From Paulinella micropora (Eukaryota; Cercozoa; Imbricatea; Euglyphida; Paulinellidae): a stretch of DNA of 64,000 nucleotides. The stretch spans positions 100,001 to 164,000 of the forward strand of contig WBZZ01003008.1 in assembly GCA_019918135.1 (NCBI GenBank). The letters are read 5' to 3'. Numbering within the stretch: position 1 is the stretch's first letter; every line of letters starts with the position of its first letter. Both the position numbers and the translations under genes were made by a program. Positions 49,593 through 58,251 of the stretch are shown one piece after another. The notes under the pieces were generated by a model, which worked only from the letters and a program-made list of their open reading frames with translations, was not told where the DNA came from and ran no database searches.

Positions 49593-52380
49593 TAATCACA
49601 TGAAGACAAACTGCGATGTTAAAGCGAAATGTAAATCGTGCGGTCTTAATTACAGAAAGAAGGACATACACAAATGCGGATATGCGAAATGCCGTAATTG
49701 TAAAGAACTGAAACCACTAGAGCACCAATGTGAAATAGTCCAAAAGGAAATCCTACCGCCGTCAGAGCAATACATATTCTTTGACTTTGAAGCGACACAG
49801 GACACGGGCGAGCACATTGTAAATTATGCTGAAAGTCAGTATTACGATGCTAAGGAACAGCCAGTCATTCATAAGAACATTCAAGACTTTTGTAATTGGG
49901 CTTTTGACACTAAACACAGCGGATTTACCTTTATCGCACACAATGCCCGCGGTTATGATTGTCAGTTTATCCTTAGATGGCTAGTTGATAACAAACAGAC
50001 ACCATTTGTCATTTACCAAGGCGGTAAGATAATGATGATGACACATAAGAAATACCGCTTCATTGATAGTTTGAGTTTCCTTACGATGCCATTGTCTGAC
50101 TTTCCAAAGACATTCGGACTAACGGAACTTAAGAAAGGATACTTTCCGCACTTCTTCAACACAGACAAGAACAAAAACTATGTTGGGCTCATGCCACACA
50201 AGAAACATTACGGCTACGACACTATGCGAGGAGATAAGAGAAAGGAGTTTTTAGAATGGTATGAACAACAGGTTAATAATCACAACCACTTTGATATGGC
50301 GAAGGAAATCGCTGAGTATTGTCATAGCGATGTTGATATACTTAGAAAGGGCTGTATAGATTTTAGAAAGCAGTTTCTTGAATTCGGTATTGACCCTTTT
50401 CAATATACAACTATTGCGAGTTGTGTTATGGCTCTGTATCGTGCTAAGTTTATGCCTGTTAATTCAATTGCGGTATTGAAAGCGGAAAAACAAAACAGGA
50501 TGGCTTCAAGGGCTTGTGTTGAATGGTTAGCCTACAGAAGCAGACTAGACAAAACCGATATTAAACACGCATTCAACGGAGGTGAAAAAATGTTTCAACT
50601 CGGGCAATCTCGTGTGTATGTAGATGGCTGGGATGAGAAAAGCAAAACCGCTTATGAGTTTTACGGGTGTCATTGGCACGGCTGTCAGAAGTGTTGGAAC
50701 GGCAATGCAATGAATGCCAAGAAAAATAAGACTATGGGCGAACTATACAAGGAAACAATGAGAAGAGAAAAACAACTGAGCCAACAGGTAAAAGTAATAA
50801 GTGTCTGGGAATGTGATTGGAGCCTGATGAAAACCAGTGAAAGACTGGCCGAGGATACCAACGAACGAATTATGGAACAAGAAGGATTAAACCCACGAGA
50901 AGCAATGTTTGGAGGTAGAACGAATGCTCTAACATTGTATTGGAAATCACGACACAGCGACGAATACGCGAAATACATTGACATATGCTCACTCTATCCG
51001 ACCGTTATGTACTATGACCTTTACCCTAGCGGGCACCACGAAATCATCAGACCAAATGATGACAATCTCCGACATGTCGGAGATAAACGAAAAGATATGC
51101 GAAACAAAATCATAAAAAAGGAATACTTTGGAGTGGCTAAGGTTAAGATGCTACCGCCGAGAGGATTACTACACCCAGTCTTACCAAAAGCGGACAGAGG
51201 CAAGATGATGTATTACTTATGCGATAAGTGCGGGATGACTGAGCACCACGGAGAATGCAAGCACACCGACAATGAGCGGGCAATAACAGGAACTTGGGCA
51301 ACTCCAGAAATTTACAAGGCCTTAGATAAAGGGTATAAGTTAATGAAAGTATATGAAGTATGGCACTGGAAAGAACAGAGCAGTAGCCTATTCAAAGAAT
51401 ACATAAAGACATTCTTGAAGGTTAAGCAGGAATCAAGTGGATATCCAGCAGGATGCAATACGGCCGAGGAAAAACAAAACTACATAAGCAGTATGGAAAT
51501 CAAAATGGGTGTTAAGATGGATGAAAACAAAATAGAAGAAAACTCAGGTCGCCGTGCGGTGGCTAAGTTGTGCTTGAACTCCTTGTGGGGCAAGTTTGGA
51601 GAGAAGCAGAACAAAAAACAAAACAAAATGATAAGGGATAAGGAAACCCTATACAAACTAATGAACGATAAATCAGTTGATAACATAAATATTAACATAA
51701 TCAACGACGAAATAATAGAGGCCAGTTATGATTTAAAACAAGATGCAGTCAGCGACCCGATTAAGACAAATATTGTAGTTGCTCTATTTACTACCTGCCA
51801 CGCGAGAATGAGGCTTTATGAGATGATGGACAGACTAGGCAGGAGAATTCTATACCACGATACGGATAGTGTAATATATACCACAGACCTGACGAAAGGC
51901 GAAGATGATGTAAAGACGGGCAAACTACTCGGGGACTGGACGGATGAATTAAAGGGAGCCAAGATAAAGACCTTCGTTGGAGGCGGGGCAAAGTGCTACG
52001 GATACTTATTAGATAACGGCAAAGCCAGTATGAAAGTGAAGGGCTTCAGTATGAATTACGAGACGAAGAAGGCCTTAAACTTACCTAATATGTTAAGTGT
52101 AATCAGTTGCGGGCTTGGTATTAAAAACACAGATTTATTTGAGAAGGGTAAAAATGAACTGGCGGACTTGTTAGAGACTGAGGAAGAATTAAGGATTGCT
52201 AAGCGAATTGAGAAGTCTGGAAAAGTTGTTATAGTAGAGAATAACAAGATAACACGGGACAAACAAAAGAAAAGAATAACAAGCGAATACTTAGAAAAGA
52301 TATTTAGTTTTACATATACGAAAAGACAAGTTATCGGAATTGTAGAGAATGCGATTGAAACACGGCCGTTTGGATATTAA
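49531..52380 (+). CDS. polB: PLV protein-primed family B DNA polymerase (pPolB)
   Basis: The 949-residue frame opens with a zinc-rich segment (CKSCGLNYRKKDIHKCGYAK). Exonuclease motifs: Exo I IFFDFEATQD (~82-91), Exo II IAHNARGYDCQF (~131) and Exo III YCHSDVDIL (~268). Polymerase motifs: A YIDICSLYPTVMY (~484), B KLCLNSLWGKFGEK (~678) and C YHDTDSVIYT (~774). All key acidic residues are present. The enzyme copies linear DNA from a terminal-protein primer. It is the standard replicase of Polintons, PLVs and virophage relatives, and looks intact. Confidence 0.95.
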   Translation: MTRASGKNVRSVIESFQILINNHMKTNCDVKAKCKSCGLNYRKKDIHKCGYAKCRNCKELKPLEHQCEIVQKEILPPSEQYIFFDFEATQDTGEHIVNYAESQYYDAKEQPVIHKNIQDFCNWAFDTKHSGFTFIAHNARGYDCQFILRWLVDNKQTPFVIYQGGKIMMMTHKKYRFIDSLSFLTMPLSDFPKTFGLTELKKGYFPHFFNTDKNKNYVGLMPHKKHYGYDTMRGDKRKEFLEWYEQQVNNHNHFDMAKEIAEYCHSDVDILRKGCIDFRKQFLEFGIDPFQYTTIASCVMALYRAKFMPVNSIAVLKAEKQNRMASRACVEWLAYRSRLDKTDIKHAFNGGEKMFQLGQSRVYVDGWDEKSKTAYEFYGCHWHGCQKCWNGNAMNAKKNKTMGELYKETMRREKQLSQQVKVISVWECDWSLMKTSERLAEDTNERIMEQEGLNPREAMFGGRTNALTLYWKSRHSDEYAKYIDICSLYPTVMYYDLYPSGHHEIIRPNDDNLRHVGDKRKDMRNKIIKKEYFGVAKVKMLPPRGLLHPVLPKADRGKMMYYLCDKCGMTEHHGECKHTDNERAITGTWATPEIYKALDKGYKLMKVYEVWHWKEQSSSLFKEYIKTFLKVKQESSGYPAGCNTAEEKQNYISSMEIKMGVKMDENKIEENSGRRAVAKLCLNSLWGKFGEKQNKKQNKMIRDKETLYKLMNDKSVDNININIINDEIIEASYDLKQDAVSDPIKTNIVVALFTTCHARMRLYEMMDRLGRRILYHDTDSVIYTTDLTKGEDDVKTGKLLGDWTDELKGAKIKTFVGGGAKCYGYLLDNGKASMKVKGFSMNYETKKALNLPNMLSVISCGLGIKNTDLFEKGKNELADLLETEEELRIAKRIEKSGKVVIVENNKITRDKQKKRITSEYLEKIFSFTYTKRQVIGIVENAIETRPFGY
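51065..51084. repeat. 20-bp perfect palindrome inside pPolB
   Basis: ATCTCCGACATGTCGGAGAT is a perfect palindrome. Relatives lie at 52413 and 61545 and, in looser form, at 56135, 60946 and 61032. Confidence 0.8.
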
Positions 52381-52412
52381 TGATGTTTAGTATAGCAAAA
52401 ACAATATAGGTA

Positions 52413-52432
52413 ATCTCCGACACGTCGGAGAT
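52413..52432. terminator. Palindrome just downstream of pPolB
   Basis: ATCTCCGACACGTCGGAGAT has 9-bp arms and an AC centre, 33 bases after the polymerase stop. It is a likely 3'-end hairpin. It is almost the same sequence as the palindrome within the gene at 51065. Confidence 0.6.
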
Positions 52433-52508
52433 AGGGGTTATGGAGTTAAACTTCATAATTTTTTTATTTATTTATTTTTTCTATAAAATATATACCATAT
52501 ACTATACT

Positions 52509-52796
52509 ATGACCACCCTCACCAGACTATGCGAGAAGTTTGAGAAACTCTCTATTGAAAATAAAAAAGAAACATTTTCTCTTACCGATGTTAAAAAGAT
52601 AATTACTGACGAAATCCAAATGATTGAAAATGCGCGGGCTGGCAAGCCAAAGGATACTTTTCCATTTGGTAAGTATAAAGGTAAGAAAATTCAAGATATA
52701 GCGGTTCTTGATAAGCCATACCTTGAATGGGTTATGAAACAGCCTTGGTTTGAGAAATTTACCGACATTAAAAGTGAAGTAAAAAAATACATTTAA
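52509..52796 (+). CDS. PLV small protein with DUF3820-like motif, paralogue 1
   Basis: I choose the ATG at 52509 (MTTLTRLCEKFEKLS), since the upstream extension is AT-rich and hydrophobic. The C-terminal half, FPFGKYKGKKIQDIAVLDKP then YLEWVMKQPWF, matches the DUF3820-type 'GKyKGk.i.dia..dp.YL.W' motif. That motif is also found at the end of some exonucleases and in virus proteins. The function is unknown, but a nucleic-acid role is likely. The next gene is a paralogue. An AT-rich TATATACCATATACTATACT precedes the start. It appears intact. Confidence 0.6.
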   Translation: MTTLTRLCEKFEKLSIENKKETFSLTDVKKIITDEIQMIENARAGKPKDTFPFGKYKGKKIQDIAVLDKPYLEWVMKQPWFEKFTDIKSEVKKYI

Positions 52797-52824
52797 TAAA
52801 AATTATTTTGTAGTATATATACCA

Positions 52825-53238
52825 ATGACCGACCTGAGCACAAAGCAGGACTACTTGAATGAAATTGAAAAATGGAACATTGACAGCGAAGTTAAGAAAC
52901 CCACTATTAAATGGACTAAGCCTGACATTGTATCTTTCTATGAGCAATATAAACCAAGAGATGACAATGTGAAAGTAGTTATTCCTTTAGAAAACGTGTT
53001 GGACGAAGAGCCGAGCACACCTTTTAAGGAGACTGATTTAAAAGAGACTGGAATTACAGAGATTAAAATGAATGTCGGCGAAGAAATAGCACAAAGTGAA
53101 ACCGATATTTTTCTTCAATATGGTAAGTATAAAAAAATGAAAATTGAAGATGTCGCTAAGATTGACAAACCATACCTTGAATATTTAATTCAACAACCTT
53201 ATTTTAATAACAAAGATGCGGTAAAAAAATATTTATAA
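52825..53238 (+). CDS. PLV small protein with DUF3820-like motif, paralogue 2
   Basis: The 137-residue frame starts at ATG 52825, 28 bases after its paralogue, behind a TATATATA box. The C-terminal motif LQYGKYKKMKIEDVAKIDKP then YLEYLIQQPYF aligns with the first copy. The N-terminal half is different and contains PTIKWTKPDIVSFYEQYKPR. Tandem duplication with divergent fronts suggests specialised partners of a shared domain. It ends at the convergent terminator hairpin at 53240-53307. Confidence 0.55.
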   Translation: MTDLSTKQDYLNEIEKWNIDSEVKKPTIKWTKPDIVSFYEQYKPRDDNVKVVIPLENVLDEEPSTPFKETDLKETGITEIKMNVGEEIAQSETDIFLQYGKYKKMKIEDVAKIDKPYLEYLIQQPYFNNKDAVKKYL

Positions 53239-53239
53239 T

Positions 53240-53309
53240 TGATATTACATCGCCTCCCGTTTATTTTTTTTTTATTATTTACTTCACTTTTAAACGATGT
53301 AATATCTAT
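53240..53309. terminator. Convergent terminator hairpin
   Basis: GATATTACATCG and CGATGTAATATC are exact 12-bp arms around a T-rich 46-nt loop. The hairpin sits between the plus-strand gene ending at 53238 and the minus-strand gene ending at 53306. It could serve both. The arm sequence is GATA plus CATCG, the same flanks as the hairpin cassettes at 56220-61095. Confidence 0.65.
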
Positions 53310-54544
53310 TGGTCTTCTATGAAGTTAGCAATAATATTGATATTTCCTCCTCCACCAGCAGAGACAGACTTCTGTGTAAAAGTCAATACATCACTCGGTG
53401 ATAGGTATATATCATAACTTCTAAGATTGATTTGTTGAGTTGATTGAGAATTAACATATAGTTTAAAAATTGTTGTTCCGTTTGCGATAGCACTCGCCTT
53501 TGTGTCAGTATCTACAATTGAGTACTTAGAATCAACATCCGCAAAACCTGCTCCAGTTAGTGTTCCATTTAATACCATTCTGACAACATTCGACTTAGTA
53601 TCTTCATTTGTAATACTTATCAAAGTGGGATAAACATTTGAATAATTTGCTAAATTAGCACCGCCAGCATCAAATGTTGCTTTGTTTCTTATACTAATAA
53701 TAGGACTTTCAGTGGTGTTTGCTGCTTTACTTCCTTCCACTTCGTTTGTTATACTTGTGTTTATCGTATTCGTTCCTTCAATGAATAAACTGGCACTCGC
53801 CGGTTTAAGAATTTGTATTCCAGTCTTTGCATCATTTCTCATGACTGCCGTAAAAGGTAATGTTGTATTTCGCAGGCTTACCCCAGTATTAGCATTCGCA
53901 TACTCAATCATGTGAACTAATTGAAATAATCCTGTTATGGGATTTTCAATTGAAAACTTAATAGCACCAAACCCAAGATACTGAAATTGAATTTGAAATA
54001 CATTTCCTTTGCTCCAGTCTAAGGCTGGCATAGCGAAATTCCCATTGCATGGGTCGTCCCAGTCTTCTTGGTCAATATAAACTGCAACACCTCCTTTAAG
54101 ATGCGCGATATTCATTCCTGCTTGATTTTTGTAAAAATAAAATCCATCAACGAGATCATTTCCTATTCCAATAAATGAATAGTAATCTTTTGTATCATCC
54201 GTTGTCCATATAGCAGTAAAGCGGGCAAGGACACCCATTCCAGTTCTATATTTTATTCTCCTTTTACTTACTAATCCAGCATCTGCCGTAGCATTAGCAG
54301 TTGTTTTCAATTCAGCCATATTATTCAAAAATGACACAGACGATTTTGTTTCTGTATTTGTCCATATCCTAGTATTAATGGTATATGGAAAGATTTCTTG
54401 TAATACTGGTGTTAATTGACCTACTACTGCTTCACCAAAAGCGGTTTTTGAATTATTTGTTTCAATATTACCATCGTATCCAACACTGACATTTATAAAT
54501 TCTCCGTCAGGATTTTGTGCGATTAAATTTCGCTGGTGGGACAT
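53306..54544 (-). CDS. PLV surface/fibre-like protein, 412 aa
   Basis: The start at ATG 54544 is MSHQRNLIAQNPDGEFINVS. The sequence is beta-rich with many Thr, Asn and Ser. It has a jelly-roll or lectin-like look in the middle (YYSFIGIGNDLVDGFYFYKN, IQFQYLGFGAIKFSIENP) and a C-terminal beta part ending GGGGNINIIANFIEDQ. There are no signal peptide or membrane segments. It is next to the major capsid gene and on the same strand. A receptor-binding or capsid-decoration role is likely by context, but the family is not certain. The frame is intact. A conserved promoter-like motif precedes it. Confidence 0.5.
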   Translation of the reverse strand: MSHQRNLIAQNPDGEFINVSVGYDGNIETNNSKTAFGEAVVGQLTPVLQEIFPYTINTRIWTNTETKSSVSFLNNMAELKTTANATADAGLVSKRRIKYRTGMGVLARFTAIWTTDDTKDYYSFIGIGNDLVDGFYFYKNQAGMNIAHLKGGVAVYIDQEDWDDPCNGNFAMPALDWSKGNVFQIQFQYLGFGAIKFSIENPITGLFQLVHMIEYANANTGVSLRNTTLPFTAVMRNDAKTGIQILKPASASLFIEGTNTINTSITNEVEGSKAANTTESPIISIRNKATFDAGGANLANYSNVYPTLISITNEDTKSNVVRMVLNGTLTGAGFADVDSKYSIVDTDTKASAIANGTTIFKLYVNSQSTQQINLRSYDIYLSPSDVLTFTQKSVSAGGGGNINIIANFIEDQ

Positions 54545-54618
54545 TGTTGGTCTATATTATCAAAAAAATTTAATTAACTATAGAAAATTAATAATTACAT
54601 ATTACCTCACTAGCGGAG
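54545..54618 (-). promoter_or_regulatory. Putative PLV promoter, TTTTTTTGATAATATA type
   Basis: Upstream of the 54544 start the minus strand reads AATTTTTTTGATAATATAG. The same core, ATTTTTTTGATAATATA, lies just before the 58997 start (58998-59017). Looser forms precede other minus-strand genes. Confidence 0.5.
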
Positions 54619-56106
54619 TTATGAGATCGTAATCATATTTGCCTTAACCTGAACCTCCCGCTGAGTGATTGCCACGGTGTAGTGGTTGTAGGCGGCATTC
54701 GCGGTGGTCGCAATAAACTCCCATCGTCGCTCAGTATCAAGACTTAAACCGCTGATTTCATTTTGGTCTTTGCTCCATAGCGGGCGGGTATTATCCCAAG
54801 CATCAACCCAGAACCAATTGTATTTATACACATCGTTATTCAACAAGGCCGAACCCTCAACCTTTGGCTTCAAGTACATATAGTCTTCTTCGCTCGCTGT
54901 GTCAATGTTGAATTCTTGCTGGCGGGAACCATCCAGAGTAGTGTAGAAATTGACAACCTTAGCGGCGGCGCGGTTATCGTTGTCATAGGCTGTGTTCTTT
55001 CTTTCTTCTGTGTTAAAAACAGAGTGATAAATCTTCTTCAAACGGCGACCATGACCTCTGTCAAATCGCATAATAATGTTTTGGCTTGTGCTTGCTTGTG
55101 TAGTATTCTTATAAACATAGGGATAATCAATATTGAAGTTCATGCCTTCGGGGCTAGCAATCTTCTGCTGGATTGATTGAATGACATCAGGGTTCGTTTC
55201 AACAGCAAGAAACAAGGCAAGATTGGTGACATCAGCAGATACAGCCATAGGCATGGTAGCATTTCCTGCGGCAAGATAAGCAGTGCTAAGACAAGTAGCG
55301 GCACCATTCGTCACCGTATAACCAGTTCTGTCAGTAGCACCCCACACAATTCGCATGGTCAAAATTTCTGGAAACATAATAGTCTTATCAAGTGCGAAAA
55401 TAGTGTTAATAATCATACCCAAAGGAATTTTAACATTAATGGCCAAAGCGGCATTCGCTCCACTTCCCACAAGATACTTCGCCTCGTTGTAATTAACATT
55501 TACGGCAGATAGTGCTCCAACTCCAGTCGTTAGAGCAGCATCATCATGACGACGAGCAGAAATCACTGGCTCTCGCAATAGACCCTGAGTTGCGGCCGCA
55601 ACATCGTTATTACCATCGGCAGCCGCACGAAAGGCTGTTCTAGTTGCTTCAACAACACTAACGTTAATCAAGCCGTTAGCATTGCACTTTTGGAGCATAC
55701 ACCCCCAACCACTAGCATCGCCGTGGTTAGGAAGGTCTAAGAAATCCTTCAAACTCATTTCTGGTTTCCAGAGCATCTTAGTTACCATTCTGAGATGGTT
55801 AAGGTCGCACAGATAAACACCGCTACGGGTCTGAAGTTGTATCTGGCTAATTTGTGAAAGGCAGTCCATAAAAATTCTTGAATAAGTGTTGGCGCCCGCT
55901 GCTCTCATAGTATAAGTAAAACTCAAATAAGAGCGGGCGAGATTGAACGGACGACTGATAAGGTCAAATGATCGTTCTTGCCCACCAGCAGTGGTGACCT
56001 CAAAGGTTCCAGAACCCTCACGTGGAGCAAGTTTATTCAAACGATAAGAAGCACTGATATAATCAGTCTTACTGAAGTCTAATTCTCCGCCGTGTTGAGT
56101 TGGCAT
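54619..56106 (-). CDS. MCP: PLV major capsid protein (double jelly-roll)
   Basis: The 495-residue frame starts MPTQHGGELDFSKTDYISAS. Its length and pattern match PLV/Polinton capsids. The N-terminal jelly roll includes RSFDLISRPFNLARSYLSFT. The C-terminal segment RGHGRRLKKIYHSVFNTEER, with YDNDNRAAAKVVNFYTTLDG and YKYNWFWVDAWDN, is the characteristic conserved part. It builds the icosahedral shell as trimers. It sits at the start of the structural gene run on the minus strand and looks intact, which argues for a recent integration. Confidence 0.85.
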   Translation of the reverse strand: MPTQHGGELDFSKTDYISASYRLNKLAPREGSGTFEVTTAGGQERSFDLISRPFNLARSYLSFTYTMRAAGANTYSRIFMDCLSQISQIQLQTRSGVYLCDLNHLRMVTKMLWKPEMSLKDFLDLPNHGDASGWGCMLQKCNANGLINVSVVEATRTAFRAAADGNNDVAAATQGLLREPVISARRHDDAALTTGVGALSAVNVNYNEAKYLVGSGANAALAINVKIPLGMIINTIFALDKTIMFPEILTMRIVWGATDRTGYTVTNGAATCLSTAYLAAGNATMPMAVSADVTNLALFLAVETNPDVIQSIQQKIASPEGMNFNIDYPYVYKNTTQASTSQNIIMRFDRGHGRRLKKIYHSVFNTEERKNTAYDNDNRAAAKVVNFYTTLDGSRQQEFNIDTASEEDYMYLKPKVEGSALLNNDVYKYNWFWVDAWDNTRPLWSKDQNEISGLSLDTERRWEFIATTANAAYNHYTVAITQREVQVKANMITIS

Positions 56107-56349
56107 TTTGTTTTTGATTTTTAGGCAGTTGTCTATCTCAAAACTTGTTTTGAGATTGTTTGCTAATTCACAAGAATATATTTATAGAAAAAAATAAATA
56201 ATTCTAAAATTAATTAATTGATATTTATCAACTTCACTCTCGTTGCTGTCGCAACTCCCGTTTGTTGATAAACATCGTGAAAAGTAAAAGCGATGTTTGA
56301 AAAACACACGAGAATGAGCGTAGCGAATATAAGTGTGGATTTTCAAATA
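56107..56349. other. Spacer with palindrome and hairpin-cassette pair 1
   Basis: It holds a 22-bp palindrome (56135-56156, arms ATCTCAAAAC / GTTTTGAGAT). It also holds two inverted hairpin cassettes: 56220-56276 with stems TATCAAC / GTTGATA, and 56291-56351 with stems TTTGAAAA / TTTTCAAA. Confidence 0.75.
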
Positions 56350-57162
56350 TCATCTAGATTTTAATAAATTGAAAAAGGATGTAAATAAATTAAAATAATT
56401 AGTCTCTCTGTAAATCAACAAAGTCATTACAACTCCCAAACCATTAAGATTTATAGCCTGATCGTTTTCGTCTGTAAGATAAAACCTAAATACATTATTT
56501 GAACTGGAGGATAATTTCTTACCATACTCCGACCCACTTCCGTCGTATATAACAGCACCAAATGGTATTTCGTTGGCAGTGTATATTTCTTGTAGCACGT
56601 GATTATCTCCTTCACCAACTAAGTCCGATTGAAGGTATAAAGTCTTTTCCCCAGTTAGAATAATTACATTTGGCGATTTAATGAAATCATTAGTAAAGAA
56701 ATATGTGGAATTTCTATCAAACCCCATTACTTCGTGAATACGGGTATCACCATCAAATATAAACCGCGGTTGAATACCTCCGTTATTTGAAACACTGAAT
56801 GTTAATTTGCCATCTTCTGGTTCTATGTTGGTATTATTACTGGATACAACATAAGTATAATTATTTGGGCTGTCTGCGGTTAGCACCTCCGACAACTTAT
56901 TTTTTAGATTGTTCATTGTGTAGTTTCCCTCAGGTATCGTAATTAAAGCCTCATACCCGTCTTCGCTAAGAGTAAAAGTATTGTATGGTGAAGCCACAGA
57001 GTAATACGACTTCGGCACATAAATATGAAGTATTTTACAATGTGTGGGATTGTCCAGTGATTTTAAGTTTAATTCGTGTGTAAAGTCGCTATCTGTGCCT
57101 GTTATTCTGTTTTTACTATTTATGTAATAGATACCACTTGACCTGCCCCCTTTGTACTCCAT
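56350..57162 (-). CDS. mCP: PLV minor capsid (penton) protein
   Basis: I choose the ATG at 57162 (MEYKGGRSSGIYYINSKNRI). Another ATG at 57213 lies within a repeat cassette. Residues about 70-110 (ALITIPEGNYTMNNLKNKLS) are the signature 'tI.eGnYt...l...L' block of PLV/virophage penton proteins. Further on comes PRFIFDGDTRIHEVMGFDRN, as in relatives. The single-jelly-roll protein occupies the capsid vertices. It lies next to the major capsid gene, as usual, and is intact. Confidence 0.8.
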   Translation of the reverse strand: MEYKGGRSSGIYYINSKNRITGTDSDFTHELNLKSLDNPTHCKILHIYVPKSYYSVASPYNTFTLSEDGYEALITIPEGNYTMNNLKNKLSEVLTADSPNNYTYVVSSNNTNIEPEDGKLTFSVSNNGGIQPRFIFDGDTRIHEVMGFDRNSTYFFTNDFIKSPNVIILTGEKTLYLQSDLVGEGDNHVLQEIYTANEIPFGAVIYDGSGSEYGKKLSSSSNNVFRFYLTDENDQAINLNGLGVVMTLLIYRETNYFNLFTSFFNLLKSR

Positions 57163-57309
57163 GATATTTAGAATTGCGCTTCGTGCTGTCGCACTCTCGC
57201 TTATTCTAAACATCGTTTTTTTCTTTTTCAAAAAAATTAATCGGTTTTTGATGGTTATCAACAAACGAGAATGAGTGAAACGAATGAGAGTGTAGTTGAT
57301 AACTATCTT
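57163..57309. other. Hairpin-cassette pair 2
   Basis: The cassette 57163-57215 has stems TTTAGAAT / ATTCTAAA flanked by GATA and CATCG. The inverted partner 57250-57307 has stems GTTATCAAC / GTTGATAAC flanked by GATG and TATC. It separates the minor capsid and protease genes. Confidence 0.8.
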
Positions 57310-58251
57310 TTATATGAATGTATTAAATCCCTCACCATCCCCATAACCATTCTGTGCTTTTAATTTCTCCGCTTCTTCTTCCTTTAAGTCTGTGTATCCA
57401 CTAGCAAATTTAAAGCGATTACCTTTCGCCCGCTCCATTAAAAATCTCATTGAGTGCCATCCACAAGTTGAGGAAGTATCACTCTGTTGCTTTACTTGAT
57501 TGACCTTCATCAATAAATAACTATCGGGGTGGCTTTTGTCAATTAGTCGTTTCATTTGTTGTTGAAAGTCTTCCGTTGGTTGGTAAAGTGCTAATGGGTC
57601 ATAGACTTCAACACTCCTGTCTTTATCTAGACTTACCCATATAGCAATCCAATGAGACCCCGCTTGTTTGTGATTGTCCAAATTCATAATAAATCCGTAT
57701 CGCTTTCTGCTTCCGGGCTTCAACTTATAGATTTCATCACTGGCTATTGCTCCGAGATACCATCCATATTTTTTCATTATATCATCTATTTCATTAGTCA
57801 TTAATCCCCGCCCCTCACCCTCTTGCTGAGGCTCCTCTGTCTGTGGTTGCTCTTGCTCGGGCTCTGGCTGTTGCTCCGCAGAACTTGTGCTCGTGGGTGG
57901 TGCTACATCTGTCGGTTGTGTCTCCGCTGGTTGTGGATTTGTCATTTCAAATATAAGTTGTTTAGCATCTGGAGAATTTTCAAAATGGGGTGGGTCTATT
58001 GGCGATAGAGTGCTATTTACAGGAGTTTTTTTTTCTTCATTCTTTTTGCTTTCATTTTTAGCAATCATTTCTGTTGTAAATTGTTCTAGTTTATCCCATC
58101 CATCTTCTGCCGATAATATGTTTTCAGTGATTTTTTGTTTGTATAACCATCTCTTTAAACTAGTGGCGTAGTCGTTTGAACCTTTGTTTTTTATTATAGG
58201 GATATTAATGCCTGCTTTTTTAAGGTGATTTATTATTGTATTATTTTTCAT
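57310..58251 (-). CDS. PLV maturation cysteine protease (adenain/Ulp1-like)
   Basis: The 313-residue frame has a basic N-terminal third (NYATSLKRWLYKQK pattern), a Pro/Glu/Gln-rich linker and a C-terminal protease domain. Catalytic residues visible: His in AGSHWIAIWV (~200), Asp in VEVYDPLAL (~217), Gln in QVKQQSDTSS and Cys in STCGWHSMRFL (~261). This is the order of adenovirus-type and Ulp1-type proteases that cleave capsid precursors during maturation. It starts at ATG 58251 and overlaps the start-side of the upstream gene by four bases. It appears intact. Confidence 0.85.
   Translation of the reverse strand: MKNNTIINHLKKAGINIPIIKNKGSNDYATSLKRWLYKQKITENILSAEDGWDKLEQFTTEMIAKNESKKNEEKKTPVNSTLSPIDPPHFENSPDAKQLIFEMTNPQPAETQPTDVAPPTSTSSAEQQPEPEQEQPQTEEPQQEGEGRGLMTNEIDDIMKKYGWYLGAIASDEIYKLKPGSRKRYGFIMNLDNHKQAGSHWIAIWVSLDKDRSVEVYDPLALYQPTEDFQQQMKRLIDKSHPDSYLLMKVNQVKQQSDTSSTCGWHSMRFLMERAKGNRFKFASGYTDLKEEEAEKLKAQNGYGDGEGFNTFI

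Noticed and set aside
57163-57213. Upstream ATG of the minor capsid gene
   Set aside because: Those codons lie within a hairpin cassette found in other spacers, so the next ATG at 57162 is preferred.
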